A stretch of DNA of 64,000 bases from Actinomycetota bacterium (GCA_020161815.1 JAIUOP010000001.1:411806-475805), one strand, 5' to 3'; numbered from the stretch's first letter, positions 34,539 to 44,605 are shown. Notes: generated by a model not told the origin, from the sequence alone. Numbers and translations: made by a program.

Positions 34539-37500
34539 ATGACCTTGGCCTCCGTGGACGACCACGTGCCGCACCTGAGTCCCGTCCGGACCCGGGTGTG
34601 CGTCGTCGTCGTGGGCCAGGGCACGGCCGACGGGATGGGCGCCGTCCTGGACACCGTGGCCGCCCAGGGTGCGGCCCCCGACCGGGTCCTCGTCGTCGCC
34701 GATCCCGGCCTCTCCGACGAGGCCGTCACCTCCGCCCTCGGCGACATCGAGGTGCACGTGCTGCGTGGTGGCCCGACCGCGCCCCGTGCGGCCGTCCACC
34801 ACGCCGTCACCGCCCTCGAGGGTGACTGGCTGGTCTGGGTGCTCACGAGCGGGTGCACGGCCGGTGCCGACACCCTCGCGGGCCTGCTCGAGGCCCACCG
34901 CCGTTCCCCGTCGGTCGGCGTCGTCGCCCCCAAGCTGGTCGACGCCACCGACCACGCGCGCCTGCGCAGCGTGGGCATCCGGGCCACGCGCGCCGGACGC
35001 ATCGTCGACGACCCCGCGGACGGCGCTCCGGACCAGGGCCAGTTCGACGACCGGCACGACGTCCTCGCCGTGCCACTCGTCGGCTCCCTCGTCGAGTCCT
35101 CCCTCATCCGTGAGCTGGGCGGCTGGGAACCGACCTTCGGCGATGTCGGAGCAGACCTCGACTTCGGCTGGCGCGCCCAGCGCCGGGGTCGGCGCGTGCT
35201 CGTGCTGCCCCGCGTGGCGGTGCGCGTCGACGCGGGCGTCGGGCTCGCGACGGCCACGACGCCGGCTCGCCGCCGCGCCGGTCGACGCGTTGCGCTTGCG
35301 CGCGCGAGCTGGTGGGGCGCCCCGCTCCTCGCGCTCTGGGTCCTCGTCAGCTCGATCGTCGGCGCCATCGCCCTCGCCCTGGCCAAGCGGCCACGGGCCG
35401 CAGCGGCCGCGCTCGGCGACGTCCTCGCCCTGGACCCGTGGCGGGTGCCCCTGGCGTGGTGGCGCACGCGCGGCGGCGCCACGGTGCGTCGGGCCGACCT
35501 CACCGGCCTCTTCGTCAGCGGCGCCGAGTTCCGCCGCCGGATCGCCGACGACGTCCACGAGGCACTCGTGCCCTCGGTCGGGCGGGAGGGGGAGAGCGCG
35601 GGCAGCCGACGCTCGACCGCGATGCGGGTCCTCAGTCATCCCGGCCTCCTCGTGACCCTCGTCGTCGCCGCCCTGTATGCCGCCGCCGGCCGCCGCCTGG
35701 GCACCGGACTCCTTCTGGGGCTGGGTGGGGGCCCGACCGGGGGAGAGCTCATCGGGGGACCGATCAGCGCCTCGGCGTTGTGGCACTCCTGGACCGACGG
35801 CTGGCGGGGCGCGGGCCTGGGCACCGAGGCGCCGGGAGGGCCGCACCTCGGGTTGCTCGCCGCACCGACCTGGCTGGTGGAGCACCTCCCCGGCCTGGGT
35901 GCGGTCGCCTCACCCGGCGGCCTCGTCGTCGGCGTGCTCCTCCTCCTGGGTCCCCTGCTCGCCACCGCCTCGGCCTACGTCGCCGCGCGCGTCCTCACCC
36001 GGGCACCCTGGCCCCGCGCCGCGGCCGCGCTCGTGTGGGCGGTCGCCGGCCCGGCGGCGCAGGTGTATGCCGAGGGTCGGGTCGGCGCCGTCGTCGCCCA
36101 CGTCCTCCTCCCGGCGGTCGGTGCCGGACTGGTGCTGCTCGCGCGGGCCGATGGCACGGCGACTGCTGCCTGGGCCACCGCGCTCGGGGCCGGAGTGCTC
36201 GGGGCGTTCGCGCCGGCCACGCTCGCGCTCACCGTGGCCCTGTCGGTGCTGGTCCTGCTCGCCGCGCCGACGACCGGTGCCCGGGTGCGCGCCCTCGTCC
36301 CCCTCCTCGTCACCCCGCTCCTCCTCGGGCCGTGGCTGCTCACCGTGCGCGATGACCCACGCCAGCTGCTCGGTGGTCCCGGACTGGCGGCGTGGGGCCA
36401 GCCCGAGCCCTCCCTGGTCGACCTGTGGACCGGCCTCCCGGCCGGCCCCGGACCGCTGGGTGGCTGGACCCTCGTCCCCGTCGCGCTGCTGGCGGCGCTC
36501 GCCGTGATCGGGCTGCTCACGGGTCCGCGGGTGCGGTCACTGTCCAGCGGCCTGGCGGTCGCCGGCGTGCTGGCGCTCGCCGGCGTGTTCGCGGCGCCCC
36601 GCATCCAGCTCGGCGTCGACGCGGGCGTCACGCCCTGGGTCGGTCTCCCCATGCTGGCCTTCTCTCTCGTCGTGATCGCCCTGGCTCTGCGAGCCTGCGC
36701 GGCGACCTCGGCGCTGTGGCCAGGGCGGGCCGCGACGGTGCGCTCGGCGACGGTGGCACTCCTTGCCCTCGCCGGGGTGGTGGCGGCCGCGACCCTCGTC
36801 CTGCAGACGGTGGGCGACCAGCTCGCCCCGTGGCGTGACCCTCGCCCGGCCGTCGCCGTCGACCACGCGACCGGGGACCTCGCCGGTCGCACCCTCTTCA
36901 TCACGGCCGGGCCGACGGCCGGATCCGAGGCGACGTTCACCGTGCTGGGGCGCGAGGTGGGCGATGTCGCGCGCGGCCTGCCGTCCGCGGCCTCCGCCAA
37001 CGCCCCGCTCGAGCGAGCCGTCTCCGACCTCGTCAGTGGGCTCCCGGACGCCACGACCGGCCTCCAGCGGTATGCCGTGGGCGTCGTGGCGCTCGACGGC
37101 GCTGCGGACCCCGCGCTCAAGCGGGCCCTCGACGCCGCGGACGGCCTGACCCGCCTCGTCGCCCGGGACGGCTGGAACTTCTGGCGGGTCGCCGCCGCGG
37201 GTGTCGAGGGAGAACGTCCGGTCGCTCCCGCCCGGCTCGAGCTCCGCAGCGACGAGCGTGGGACGACCGTCCCGGCGACCGGCCAGCACGCGGCCACCGA
37301 CGAGGAGGTCAGCGTCGCCGTCGGCGAGCGGCTCGTCGTCGCCGAGCCCGATGCGTGGACCGAGCACGCCGTCGTCACCTGGCAGGGTCAGGTGGTCGCT
37401 CCCGCCACCGGCGAGGGTCGACCGGCCTACGCCCTGGCGCCGGGCGAGGGAGAACTGTCGGTCGCCGTCACCGACCCCCACGCCCCGCTGCGCCGGGCCC

Positions 37501-37574
37501 AGCTGGTCCTCGCGGCCGTGGTCCTCTTCCTGGCGATCCCGTTCGGCTCCCGCGCCTCGAGGAGGCACCCGTGA
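34539..37574 (+). CDS. Large membrane GT2-family glycosyltransferase
   Basis: 1011 residues. Residues about 18-230 are a GT2 (GT-A) domain: VCVVVVGQGTADGM, ALEGDWLVWV with SGCTAG where a DxD-type site is expected, VAPKLVDATDHARLRSVG and GGWEPTFGDVGADLDFGWRAQRRG. After it come about 12 membrane helices between 260 and 760 and an extracytoplasmic C-terminal region ending in a final helix (VLAAVVLFLAIPF). The arrangement resembles polyprenyl-linked glycan enzymes in which the GT head modifies a lipid carrier. The absent acidic metal motif is odd. Overlaps DUF5719 by GTGA; conserved partners in Micrococcales. Confidence 0.8.
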   Translation: MTLASVDDHVPHLSPVRTRVCVVVVGQGTADGMGAVLDTVAAQGAAPDRVLVVADPGLSDEAVTSALGDIEVHVLRGGPTAPRAAVHHAVTALEGDWLVWVLTSGCTAGADTLAGLLEAHRRSPSVGVVAPKLVDATDHARLRSVGIRATRAGRIVDDPADGAPDQGQFDDRHDVLAVPLVGSLVESSLIRELGGWEPTFGDVGADLDFGWRAQRRGRRVLVLPRVAVRVDAGVGLATATTPARRRAGRRVALARASWWGAPLLALWVLVSSIVGAIALALAKRPRAAAAALGDVLALDPWRVPLAWWRTRGGATVRRADLTGLFVSGAEFRRRIADDVHEALVPSVGREGESAGSRRSTAMRVLSHPGLLVTLVVAALYAAAGRRLGTGLLLGLGGGPTGGELIGGPISASALWHSWTDGWRGAGLGTEAPGGPHLGLLAAPTWLVEHLPGLGAVASPGGLVVGVLLLLGPLLATASAYVAARVLTRAPWPRAAAALVWAVAGPAAQVYAEGRVGAVVAHVLLPAVGAGLVLLARADGTATAAWATALGAGVLGAFAPATLALTVALSVLVLLAAPTTGARVRALVPLLVTPLLLGPWLLTVRDDPRQLLGGPGLAAWGQPEPSLVDLWTGLPAGPGPLGGWTLVPVALLAALAVIGLLTGPRVRSLSSGLAVAGVLALAGVFAAPRIQLGVDAGVTPWVGLPMLAFSLVVIALALRACAATSALWPGRAATVRSATVALLALAGVVAAATLVLQTVGDQLAPWRDPRPAVAVDHATGDLAGRTLFITAGPTAGSEATFTVLGREVGDVARGLPSAASANAPLERAVSDLVSGLPDATTGLQRYAVGVVALDGAADPALKRALDAADGLTRLVARDGWNFWRVAAAGVEGERPVAPARLELRSDERGTTVPATGQHAATDEEVSVAVGERLVVAEPDAWTEHAVVTWQGQVVAPATGEGRPAYALAPGEGELSVAVTDPHAPLRRAQLVLAAVVLFLAIPFGSRASRRHP

Positions 37575-39007
37575 AGGCCTGGGTCGTTCCCGCAGGGCGC
37601 GTGGGGCTCACCCTGGCGGCGCTGGCCGGACTCACCCTCGCCCAGGGATCCGCCGGGGTCCTCGACCTGAGGACACCGGCCGCCGCAGGGACGACCGCCC
37701 CGCAGAGCGCTCTCCGAGCAGCCTCGATGCTCTGCGTCGGGCCGGAGCTCTCCGGACTCAAGGGCGCCCCGGACATCGCACAGTCCCTCACGGTCGACGC
37801 GCAGGCCGCACCCTCGCTCGTCACCGGGGCCCAGGGCCCCGGGCAGGTCGACCTCACCGTCGGCTCGGCCGCCGCAACGTCGGGACCCGAGCAGGCCAGC
37901 ACCACGGTTGCCGTGCCCACGCCCGTCCAGGTCGACGCGACGGGCTCAGCGGCCCCGGGCCTGAGCGCCGTCCAGGCCTTCGCGGCGGACAGCGCCGACC
38001 TGCGCGGCCTGACGACGGCACCGTGCACCTCGTCGATGACCCAGGCCGAGCTGATCGCCGGCGGCGCGGCACCGGGACGTCAGGAGCGCCTGGTCCTGGC
38101 CAACCCGGGCGCCAACGAGGTCACCGTCGACGTCTCGGTCCTCGACAGCTCCGGCCCGGTCACCTCGGATGCCGGTCGGGGAATCGTGGTCCCCGGGCAC
38201 GGACGCACCAGTGTCCTCGTCGACGCCGTGGCCCCGGCCGCCCAGTCGCCCATCGTGTCGGTGAGCGTGCGCGGTGGATCGGTGACGGCGGCGCTCAGCG
38301 ACGCCTGGCTCGACGGCTCGGTCCCCGCCGGTCTGGAGACCACGGTGCCGGCGACGGCCGGGACCTCGCTCGTCATCCCGGTCGTGGACCTCGAGCAGGC
38401 CGGACTGCTGCGGCTCGGGGTGCCGGGGACGGATCCGGCCGTGGCCAGCGTGCGGCTGCTCTCCAGTGACGGGGTGACCCCGCTGACCGGTGGGGTGCAG
38501 ACCATCGCCGGCCGGAGCAGCTTGGACCTGCCGCTGACCGGGCTGCCTGTCGGCACCTACGCGCTGGCCGTCGAGTCGGATGTCCCGATCGTGGGCGCGG
38601 CGATGTCCCAGGCCCGCGTGGACGCCGGCCCGGGCGACATCGCCTGGACGCCCTCGACGCCCTCGATCACGCAGGCGGCGGGGCTGCCGCTGCCGTCGGC
38701 AGGGGACGGCACGGTGCACCGACTCGCCCTCGTGGCCACCGGGTCGACCAGCGTCGTCACCGTCGTCACGCGCACGGGGTCGGCCATCGACCGACGCGAT
38801 GTCACCCTCGCCGCCGACCGGGTCACCGTGCTCGACCTCGGCGGGGCCACGGGTGTCTGGGTGCAGCGACAGGGCCCCGCAGAGCATCCGGTGCACGGGG
38901 CGATCCTCACCACGCGCGGGATCGGGCCGTCCCGGCTGCTCGCCGTGGCACCACTGGCCGATGCTGCCTTCGAGGCGGCCGTCACCACCGCTCGCGCGTT
39001 GCCCTGA
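37571..39007 (+). CDS. DUF5719-family exported protein
   Basis: 478 residues from a GTG. An N-terminal hydrophobic segment (VGLTLAALAGLTLA, about 10-25) is a signal peptide or membrane anchor. The rest is low-complexity, beta-rich, Ala/Thr/Ser/Val-heavy extracellular sequence with two Cys (near residues 55 and 150) that could pair. Function of the family is unknown; its constant pairing with the large GT2 gene (4-bp overlap) suggests a shared role in surface glycan assembly. Confidence 0.82.
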   Translation: MKAWVVPAGRVGLTLAALAGLTLAQGSAGVLDLRTPAAAGTTAPQSALRAASMLCVGPELSGLKGAPDIAQSLTVDAQAAPSLVTGAQGPGQVDLTVGSAAATSGPEQASTTVAVPTPVQVDATGSAAPGLSAVQAFAADSADLRGLTTAPCTSSMTQAELIAGGAAPGRQERLVLANPGANEVTVDVSVLDSSGPVTSDAGRGIVVPGHGRTSVLVDAVAPAAQSPIVSVSVRGGSVTAALSDAWLDGSVPAGLETTVPATAGTSLVIPVVDLEQAGLLRLGVPGTDPAVASVRLLSSDGVTPLTGGVQTIAGRSSLDLPLTGLPVGTYALAVESDVPIVGAAMSQARVDAGPGDIAWTPSTPSITQAAGLPLPSAGDGTVHRLALVATGSTSVVTVVTRTGSAIDRRDVTLAADRVTVLDLGGATGVWVQRQGPAEHPVHGAILTTRGIGPSRLLAVAPLADAAFEAAVTTARALP

Positions 39008-39051
39008 GGCGTCCCGCCCGAGTGGGCCGGCGACCCCGAGGCGGGGAGGGC

Positions 39052-39489
39052 TCAGAGGACGATCTCGTCCGGCGGGACACCCAGCAGCAGCGCCACCTGC
39101 TCGGTCACCACGTCACGCACGAGGGCGCTGACCTCGGCCTCGGAGCCGGCACGCGCCTCGACGGGGCGGCGGTAGACGACGATGCGGCGTGGCACCCGCC
39201 CGCCACCGACGACCCGACCCAGCGTTGCCGCTCGGGGCTCCCACGCCGGCGGGTCGTCCGGCGGGACGTCCTCGACGGCGAACTCGACGTCGCCATGGCG
39301 GGTGCCCAGCCAGGGGCGGGCCCGCTCGGCCACCTCACGCACCAGGTCGTCGAACCGGTCCCGTCGGCTCTGCATCGCCGGCACCGGCGGCCAGGCCAGG
39401 GGGCCGCGGCGCCCGCGGCCGTGCCGGTCCCGGCGCCCGCGCATGCCCCGCTCCGGTGCCCCACTGCGGGGAGCTGGCGGCTGCTCCAC
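39052..39489 (-). CDS. Metallopeptidase-family protein lacking the zinc motif (Rv3259-like)
   Basis: 145 residues from a GTG with AGGAG 5 nt upstream. An Arg-rich N-terminus of about 40 residues is followed by FDDLVREVAERA, VEFAVEDVPPDDPP, RRIVVYRRPVEARA and the terminal helix VVTEQVALLLGVPPDEIV. In related minigluzincins this helix carries HExxH; here the position reads TEQVA, so zinc binding is lost, as seems common in actinobacterial members. Likely structural or regulatory. It is convergent with DUF5719 and divergent from DUF3499, the usual order near whiB2 and manB. Confidence 0.8.
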   Translation of the reverse strand: MEQPPAPRSGAPERGMRGRRDRHGRGRRGPLAWPPVPAMQSRRDRFDDLVREVAERARPWLGTRHGDVEFAVEDVPPDDPPAWEPRAATLGRVVGGGRVPRRIVVYRRPVEARAGSEAEVSALVRDVVTEQVALLLGVPPDEIVL

Positions 39490-39586
39490 GACGACTCCTG
39501 TCGGACGTGCGTTCCACCCTCGGACGGTGGTCCCGGACGCGGCTGATCCTACGGCGCGCCGGACCGGTGGCCCCGGCACTGTGTCC

Positions 39587-39592
39587 TAGAGT
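39587..39592 (+). promoter_or_regulatory. -10 box of the DUF3499 gene
   Basis: TAGAGT exactly 7 nt before the GTG at 39600. Confidence 0.55.
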
Positions 39593-39599
39593 CACGGGC

Positions 39600-39989
39600 G
39601 TGAGTGTGTCGCGACGGTGCAGCAAGACCGCCTGCTCCCAGGTGGCGGTCGCGACGCTGACCTATGCGTATGCCGACCGGGCCGTCGTCGTCGGCCCCCT
39701 GGCCACCCACGCCGAGCCGCACTCCTATGACCTGTGCGCCGACCATGCGACGAGGCTGACCCCGCCGCGGGGCTGGGACATCGTCCGGCTGTCCCCGGAC
39801 GGCTATGTCGTCGTCACCGACACCGACGACCTCCTGGCCGTCGTCGACGCGGTCCGCGAGCGTCCCGCGGCGCGTCCGGCCCCGGCACCGTCGGCTGCGC
39901 CGGCGGCGATGCCGGTGGCCCGGCCGGTGCTCGGTCGCACCCGTGGCCACCTGACGGTCATCCCCGGCCAGGGGCAGCCCACCTCCTGA
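39600..39989 (+). CDS. DUF3499-family zinc-ribbon-like protein
   Basis: 129 residues from a GTG. The first 60 residues carry the family pattern RRCSKTACSQVAVATLTYAY and later DLCADH, a CxxxxC...CxxH set that probably binds zinc. The C-terminal half is Ala/Pro-rich. Actinobacteria-specific and unstudied; mycobacterial Rv3258c is the counterpart beside manB. Tyr-Ala here is encoded TAT GCC within a copy of the dispersed word. Confidence 0.88.
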   Translation: MSVSRRCSKTACSQVAVATLTYAYADRAVVVGPLATHAEPHSYDLCADHATRLTPPRGWDIVRLSPDGYVVVTDTDDLLAVVDAVRERPAARPAPAPSAAPAAMPVARPVLGRTRGHLTVIPGQGQPTS

Positions 39990-40075
39990 GTCCTCGTCTC
40001 GAGGTGTCGGCGGAGGCGTCGGCGGCGTCGTCCTCACCAGCCCTCGCTGCCGGCCACGTGCTGCTGGGCGTGAAG

Positions 40076-40081
40076 TAGCCT
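40076..40081 (+). promoter_or_regulatory. -10 box of manB
   Basis: TAGCCT, 8 nt before the GTG at 40090. The rest of the 100-bp spacer holds no further feature I can support. Confidence 0.5.
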
Positions 40082-40089
40082 TGGCGCTC

Positions 40090-41526
40090 GTGAGCCGCCC
40101 TCCCCTTCGTGACTTCGTCAAGGCCTACGACGTGCGGGGACTGGTCCCCGAGCAACTCGATGCCGAGGTTGCCTGGGCCCTCGGGGCCGCCTTCGCCCAG
40201 GTGGTGGCCGTCCCGGACGGCGCCGGCGAGGTCGTCATCGGTCACGACATGCGGGCCTCCTCCCCGGAGCTCTCCCGGGCCTTCGCGCAGGGCGTGAACT
40301 CGCGGGGCGTGGACGTGGTCCACATCGGCCTGGCCAGCACCGATGGCCTTTACTACGCCAGTGGAGCCCTCGACCGCCCGGGCGCGATGTTCACCGCGAG
40401 CCACAACCCTGCGGCATACAACGGGATCAAGCTCTGCCGCGCCGGCGCCCGCCCCGTCGGCCAGGACAGCGGGCTCGCCGAGATCCGGGACCTGGCCCAG
40501 GAGCTGCTCGACGGCTCCGCGGAGCTCCGGGCCGTCGCCACCGACGGCACCGCACGCGTCCAGGACGTTCTGGGCGACTACGGCGCCTTCCTGCGTTCCC
40601 TGGTGGACCTGAGCGCGATCCGGCCGCTGCGCGTCGTCGTCGACGCAGGCAATGGCATGGGCGGTCACACCGTGCCGGCCGTGCTGGGGGAGGCCGCCGG
40701 CCTGCCGTCCCTGCCACTGACCATCATCCCGCTCTACTTCGAGCTCGACGGGACCTTCCCCAACCATGAGGCCAACCCGCTCGAGCCGGCCAACCTCGTC
40801 GACCTCCAGGAGGCCGTGGTGGCCCACGGGGCCGACCTCGGGCTGGCCTTCGACGGCGACGCCGACCGCTGCTTTGTCGTCGACGAGCGCGGTGGGGCGG
40901 TCAGCCCCAGCGCGATCACGGCGATGATCGCGCGGCGCGAGGTCGCCAAGGAGCGCGCCGCCGGACGGGACGAGGTCGCGATCGTCCACAACGTCATCTC
41001 CTCGGTCCAGGTGCCCGAGGTGATCACGGAGGCGGGGGCGCGGCCGGTGCGCACCCGCGTCGGCCACTCGTTCATCAAGGCCGAGATGGCCGGCCATGAC
41101 GCGGTCTTCGGCGGAGAGCACAGCGCGCACTACTACTTCCGGGACTTCTGGTTCGCCGACACCGGCATGCTGGCCGCGATGCACGTCCTGGCCGCGCTCG
41201 GGGAGCAGCCGGAGCCGTTGAGCGCGTTGATGGCGGAGTACTCGCGGTACGCCGCCTCCGGAGAGATCAACTCGACCGTGGCCGACGCCGCCGCCGCGAC
41301 GGAGGCCGTGCGCGCCTGGGCCGCTGACCGCGGTGTGGTCGAGGACCGGCTCGACGGGCTGACCCTCACCCACGCCGGCGGCCCGGAGGACCCGATGTGG
41401 TGGCTGAACCTGCGGGCCTCGAACACCGAGCCGCTGCTGCGCCTCAATGTCGAGGCGGCCGACGCCGAGACCATGGCCCGGGTGCGCGATGATGTGCTCG
41501 CCATCGTGAGAGGAGAATGCCGATGA
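40090..41526 (+). CDS. manB: Phosphomannomutase/phosphoglucomutase
   Basis: 478 residues from a GTG. Interconverts mannose-6- and mannose-1-phosphate (and probably the glucose forms), supplying GDP-mannose for wall and lipid glycans. Phosphoserine Ser104 in MFTASHNPAAYNGIK, metal loop AFDGDADRCF near 253, sugar-binding GGEHSAHYYF and the phosphate-binding RASNTEPLLRLN are all present. A TTG at 40081 is an unlikely alternative start. It overlaps the Trm112 gene by ATGA and continues to the SIS gene, an operon conserved with mycobacterial manB-Rv3256c. Confidence 0.95.
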   Translation: MSRPPLRDFVKAYDVRGLVPEQLDAEVAWALGAAFAQVVAVPDGAGEVVIGHDMRASSPELSRAFAQGVNSRGVDVVHIGLASTDGLYYASGALDRPGAMFTASHNPAAYNGIKLCRAGARPVGQDSGLAEIRDLAQELLDGSAELRAVATDGTARVQDVLGDYGAFLRSLVDLSAIRPLRVVVDAGNGMGGHTVPAVLGEAAGLPSLPLTIIPLYFELDGTFPNHEANPLEPANLVDLQEAVVAHGADLGLAFDGDADRCFVVDERGGAVSPSAITAMIARREVAKERAAGRDEVAIVHNVISSVQVPEVITEAGARPVRTRVGHSFIKAEMAGHDAVFGGEHSAHYYFRDFWFADTGMLAAMHVLAALGEQPEPLSALMAEYSRYAASGEINSTVADAAAATEAVRAWAADRGVVEDRLDGLTLTHAGGPEDPMWWLNLRASNTEPLLRLNVEAADAETMARVRDDVLAIVRGECR

Positions 41527-41708
41527 CCGGCATCGAGCCCTGGCTGCGCGAGATCCTGCGCTGCCCGAAGTGCCGAGCGGAGCTGCGCGACGAGGCCGGT
41601 GCCGACGGCCCGGAGCTGGTCTGCACGGGCGAGGACTGTGGCCTGGCCTATCGCTTCGAGGACGGCATCCCGGTGCTGCTCATCGACGAGGGTCGTCCTC
41701 CGGCCTGA
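41523..41708 (+). CDS. Trm112-family zinc-ribbon protein
   Basis: 61 residues. Cys pairs LRCPKCRAEL and VCTGEDCGL form a zinc ribbon as in YcaR/Trm112 proteins. In eukaryotes and archaea Trm112 activates methyltransferases; the bacterial role is unsettled. GAGAGGAG lies about 7 nt before this ATG; an ATG 6 nt upstream is too close to that site. Located between manB and the SIS gene, the standard actinobacterial position. Confidence 0.88.
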   Translation: MTGIEPWLREILRCPKCRAELRDEAGADGPELVCTGEDCGLAYRFEDGIPVLLIDEGRPPA

Positions 41709-41735
41709 GCCCGACGTCGTCGGAAGGGGTGAGCC

Positions 41736-42914
41736 ATGGCATGGATCGACGAGGCGCGACTCGATCGCGTCGACGAGCTCGAGTCGATCGACCGCAGCCA
41801 GTCCCTCCGCATGCTCGCGACGGCCGGCGCCCAGGTCCGGCGCGCGGTGCTCTCGGCCGACGAGTCCGGCATCGAGCGCTGGGGCCCCCAGGACAGGCCC
41901 CGCTCGGTCCTGGTCGCCGCCCTGGGTGGCTCGGCGCCCGTCCCGGAGGTCCTGGAGCTCCTGGCCGAGCAGCACAGCCCGGTGCCGGTGACGACCCGAC
42001 GGGGCGGGCCGCTGCCCGGCTGGGTCGGTGCCCTCGACCTGGTGATCGCGGTCTCGCAGTCCGGTCGTGCCTCCGGGCCGCTCCGCCTCGCTGCCGAGGC
42101 GGCCCGACGGGGCGCCCGGCTGCTCACCATCGGAGCCTCGGACAGCCCACTCGCGGAGGTCTGCGCGCGGGCTCGCGGCGTGCACGTCGACGTCGCCACG
42201 CCCACGCCGTCGTCCCGAACGGCGCTATGGTCCCTGCTCACCCCGGCCCTGCGGGTCGCCGACCGGCTGGGCATCGTCGACGTGCCCAGTGAGGTCTTCG
42301 AGGAGACGGCCACCATCCTCGATGCGCGGGCCGAGGAATGTCGCCCGAGCAGCGAGTCCTTCGTCAACCCCGCCAAGGAGCTCGCGCTAGCCCTCTCCGA
42401 GGCGGTGCCACTCGTGCTGGGCGACGGGCCACTCGCCGGCGTCGCAGCGGGCCGGATGGCCTCGATGCTGACGCGCACGGCACGACTCCCCGCGACGCGG
42501 GGCACCCTGCCCGACGATGCCGCCCAGGTCGTGGCCTGCTTCGACGGGCCCTTGGCGGCAGGGGCCACGTCGTCATCCGGCTCCCCGGACGCCGGCGCCG
42601 GGATCTTCCGCGATCCCTTCCTCGACGGCCCCGCGACCCTGCCCCTGGCCCTCTTCCTCCTCAGGGACGCGGCGCCGGCCGCCCTCACCCCCGAGGAGGT
42701 GGACCGGGAGAACCTCGCGTCCGCGATCGCCGCCTCGGCGGGGGACAGCGGCGTGCGCGTGCGTGAGCTCCGGGCCGACGCGGCCTCGCCCCTGGCCCGG
42801 TTGGCCTCCCTCGTCGCCCTGGGCGACTACGCGGCCACGTATGCCGCCCTGGGCCTCGGGCTCGACCCGACCGGATCGGCCCACGTCGCCGACCTGCGGG
42901 CCCGCACGCGCTGA
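41736..42914 (+). CDS. SIS-domain protein, phosphomannose/phosphoglucose isomerase-like
   Basis: 392 residues with two sugar-isomerase (SIS) halves. DRSQSLRMLATAGAQVRRAV, VLVAALGGSAPVPEVL, AVSQSGRASGPLRLA and FVNPAKELALAL are visible. Counterpart of mycobacterial Rv3256c, which sits between manB and manA. It probably isomerises hexose phosphates for the same pathway, but the catalytic Glu/His set is not obvious by eye, so activity is uncertain. Good ribosome-binding site GGAAGG. Ends 14 bp before a strong palindrome. Confidence 0.82.
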   Translation: MAWIDEARLDRVDELESIDRSQSLRMLATAGAQVRRAVLSADESGIERWGPQDRPRSVLVAALGGSAPVPEVLELLAEQHSPVPVTTRRGGPLPGWVGALDLVIAVSQSGRASGPLRLAAEAARRGARLLTIGASDSPLAEVCARARGVHVDVATPTPSSRTALWSLLTPALRVADRLGIVDVPSEVFEETATILDARAEECRPSSESFVNPAKELALALSEAVPLVLGDGPLAGVAAGRMASMLTRTARLPATRGTLPDDAAQVVACFDGPLAAGATSSSGSPDAGAGIFRDPFLDGPATLPLALFLLRDAAPAALTPEEVDRENLASAIAASAGDSGVRVRELRADAASPLARLASLVALGDYAATYAALGLGLDPTGSAHVADLRARTR

Positions 42915-42927
42915 CCACCCTTCCTCC

Positions 42928-42989
42928 GTCGAGATAGCGCAACACTCCCGGTTTCCCGCCTCTTCTCGGGAGTGTTGCGCTATCTCGAC
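42928..42989. terminator. 23-bp perfect palindrome after the SIS gene
   Basis: Bases 42928-42950 and 42967-42989 are perfect reverse complements (core AGATAGCGCAACACTCCC), with a 16-nt loop. It is placed 14 bp after a stop codon and upstream of the convergent YbaK-like gene's end. No T-tract follows, so it would be an I-shaped terminator of the kind proposed in mycobacteria, or an RNA-end protector. Confidence 0.75.
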
Positions 42990-43020
42990 AGGGCCGGAGG
43001 CGAGGCCGAGCGTCGGACGT

Positions 43021-43075
43021 CAGGCCGGAGGTTGGGGGCCAGGCCGGAGGTTGTGGGTCAGGCCTGGATGGAGGG
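43021..43075. repeat. Three 18-20 bp tandem repeats
   Basis: Units beginning CAGGCCGGAGGTTGGGGGC, CAGGCCGGAGGTTGTGGGT and CAGGCCTGGATGGAGGGT abut the stop codon of the YbaK-like gene. A further partial GGCCGGAGGCGAGG lies just before. No function can be assigned. Confidence 0.65.
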
Positions 43076-43621
43076 TCAGTCCCGGACGGGGAGCGGAGTC
43101 GCCAGGTCGAGGACCTCGGCACCGGGCAGGGCGGCCAGGTCCGCGGCCTCGACGAGGAGCTTGCTGCGCCGCAGTCCGCTCCCGATGACCACCGGACCGG
43201 CCGCGAGGACCGCCGTGTCGACGAGCACCGGCCAGTCCGCCGGGAGGCCGATGGGCGTGATGCCGCCGAACTCCATCCCGGAGCGTCCGACGGCCTCCTC
43301 GTGCGGGGCGAAGGAGATCTTGCGGACGTCGAGGTGTCGGCGCACGACCCCGTTGACGTCGGCCCGATGGGTGGCCAGGACGAGCACCGCCGCGTGGGTC
43401 GTCCGGTCGCCACGACGCCCGGCGACGATCACGCAGTTCGCCGAGGCCGCCGGATCGACGTCGTAGGCCGCGCAGAAGGCGGCGGTGTCGGCGAGCGTGG
43501 CGTCGATGGCCGCGACCAGCGCGCTCGGCACGGCAGCCACCGCTGCCGCCACGGGGTCGGCCAGCAGGTCGGGGTGGGCAGCGGCCGGTGACCAGGCCAG
43601 CGTGCCGCGAGCGGACGGCAT
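43076..43621 (-). CDS. YbaK/EbsC-family aminoacyl-tRNA deacylase-like protein
   Basis: 181 residues. The YbaK fold hydrolyses mischarged aminoacyl-tRNAs. Family stretches: [50 protein letters not shown] with the conserved Gly-rich GGI-PIG loop, and [14 protein letters not shown]. The usual catalytic Lys appears replaced near ISFAP, as in some actinobacterial members, so the substrate is unclear. The start ATG lies inside a copy of the dispersed word (extended form GTATGCCGTCCGCT). It follows DUF808 by 9 bp. Confidence 0.82.
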   Translation of the reverse strand: MPSARGTLAWSPAAAHPDLLADPVAAAVAAVPSALVAAIDATLADTAAFCAAYDVDPAASANCVIVAGRRGDRTTHAAVLVLATHRADVNGVVRRHLDVRKISFAPHEEAVGRSGMEFGGITPIGLPADWPVLVDTAVLAAGPVVIGSGLRRSKLLVEAADLAALPGAEVLDLATPLPVRD

Positions 43622-43630
43622 ACGAAAACC

Positions 43631-44605
<975 letters not shown>

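Noticed and set aside
39958..41373. 471-codon frame antisense to manB
   Set aside because: Shadow of manB; repetitive composition, no domain.
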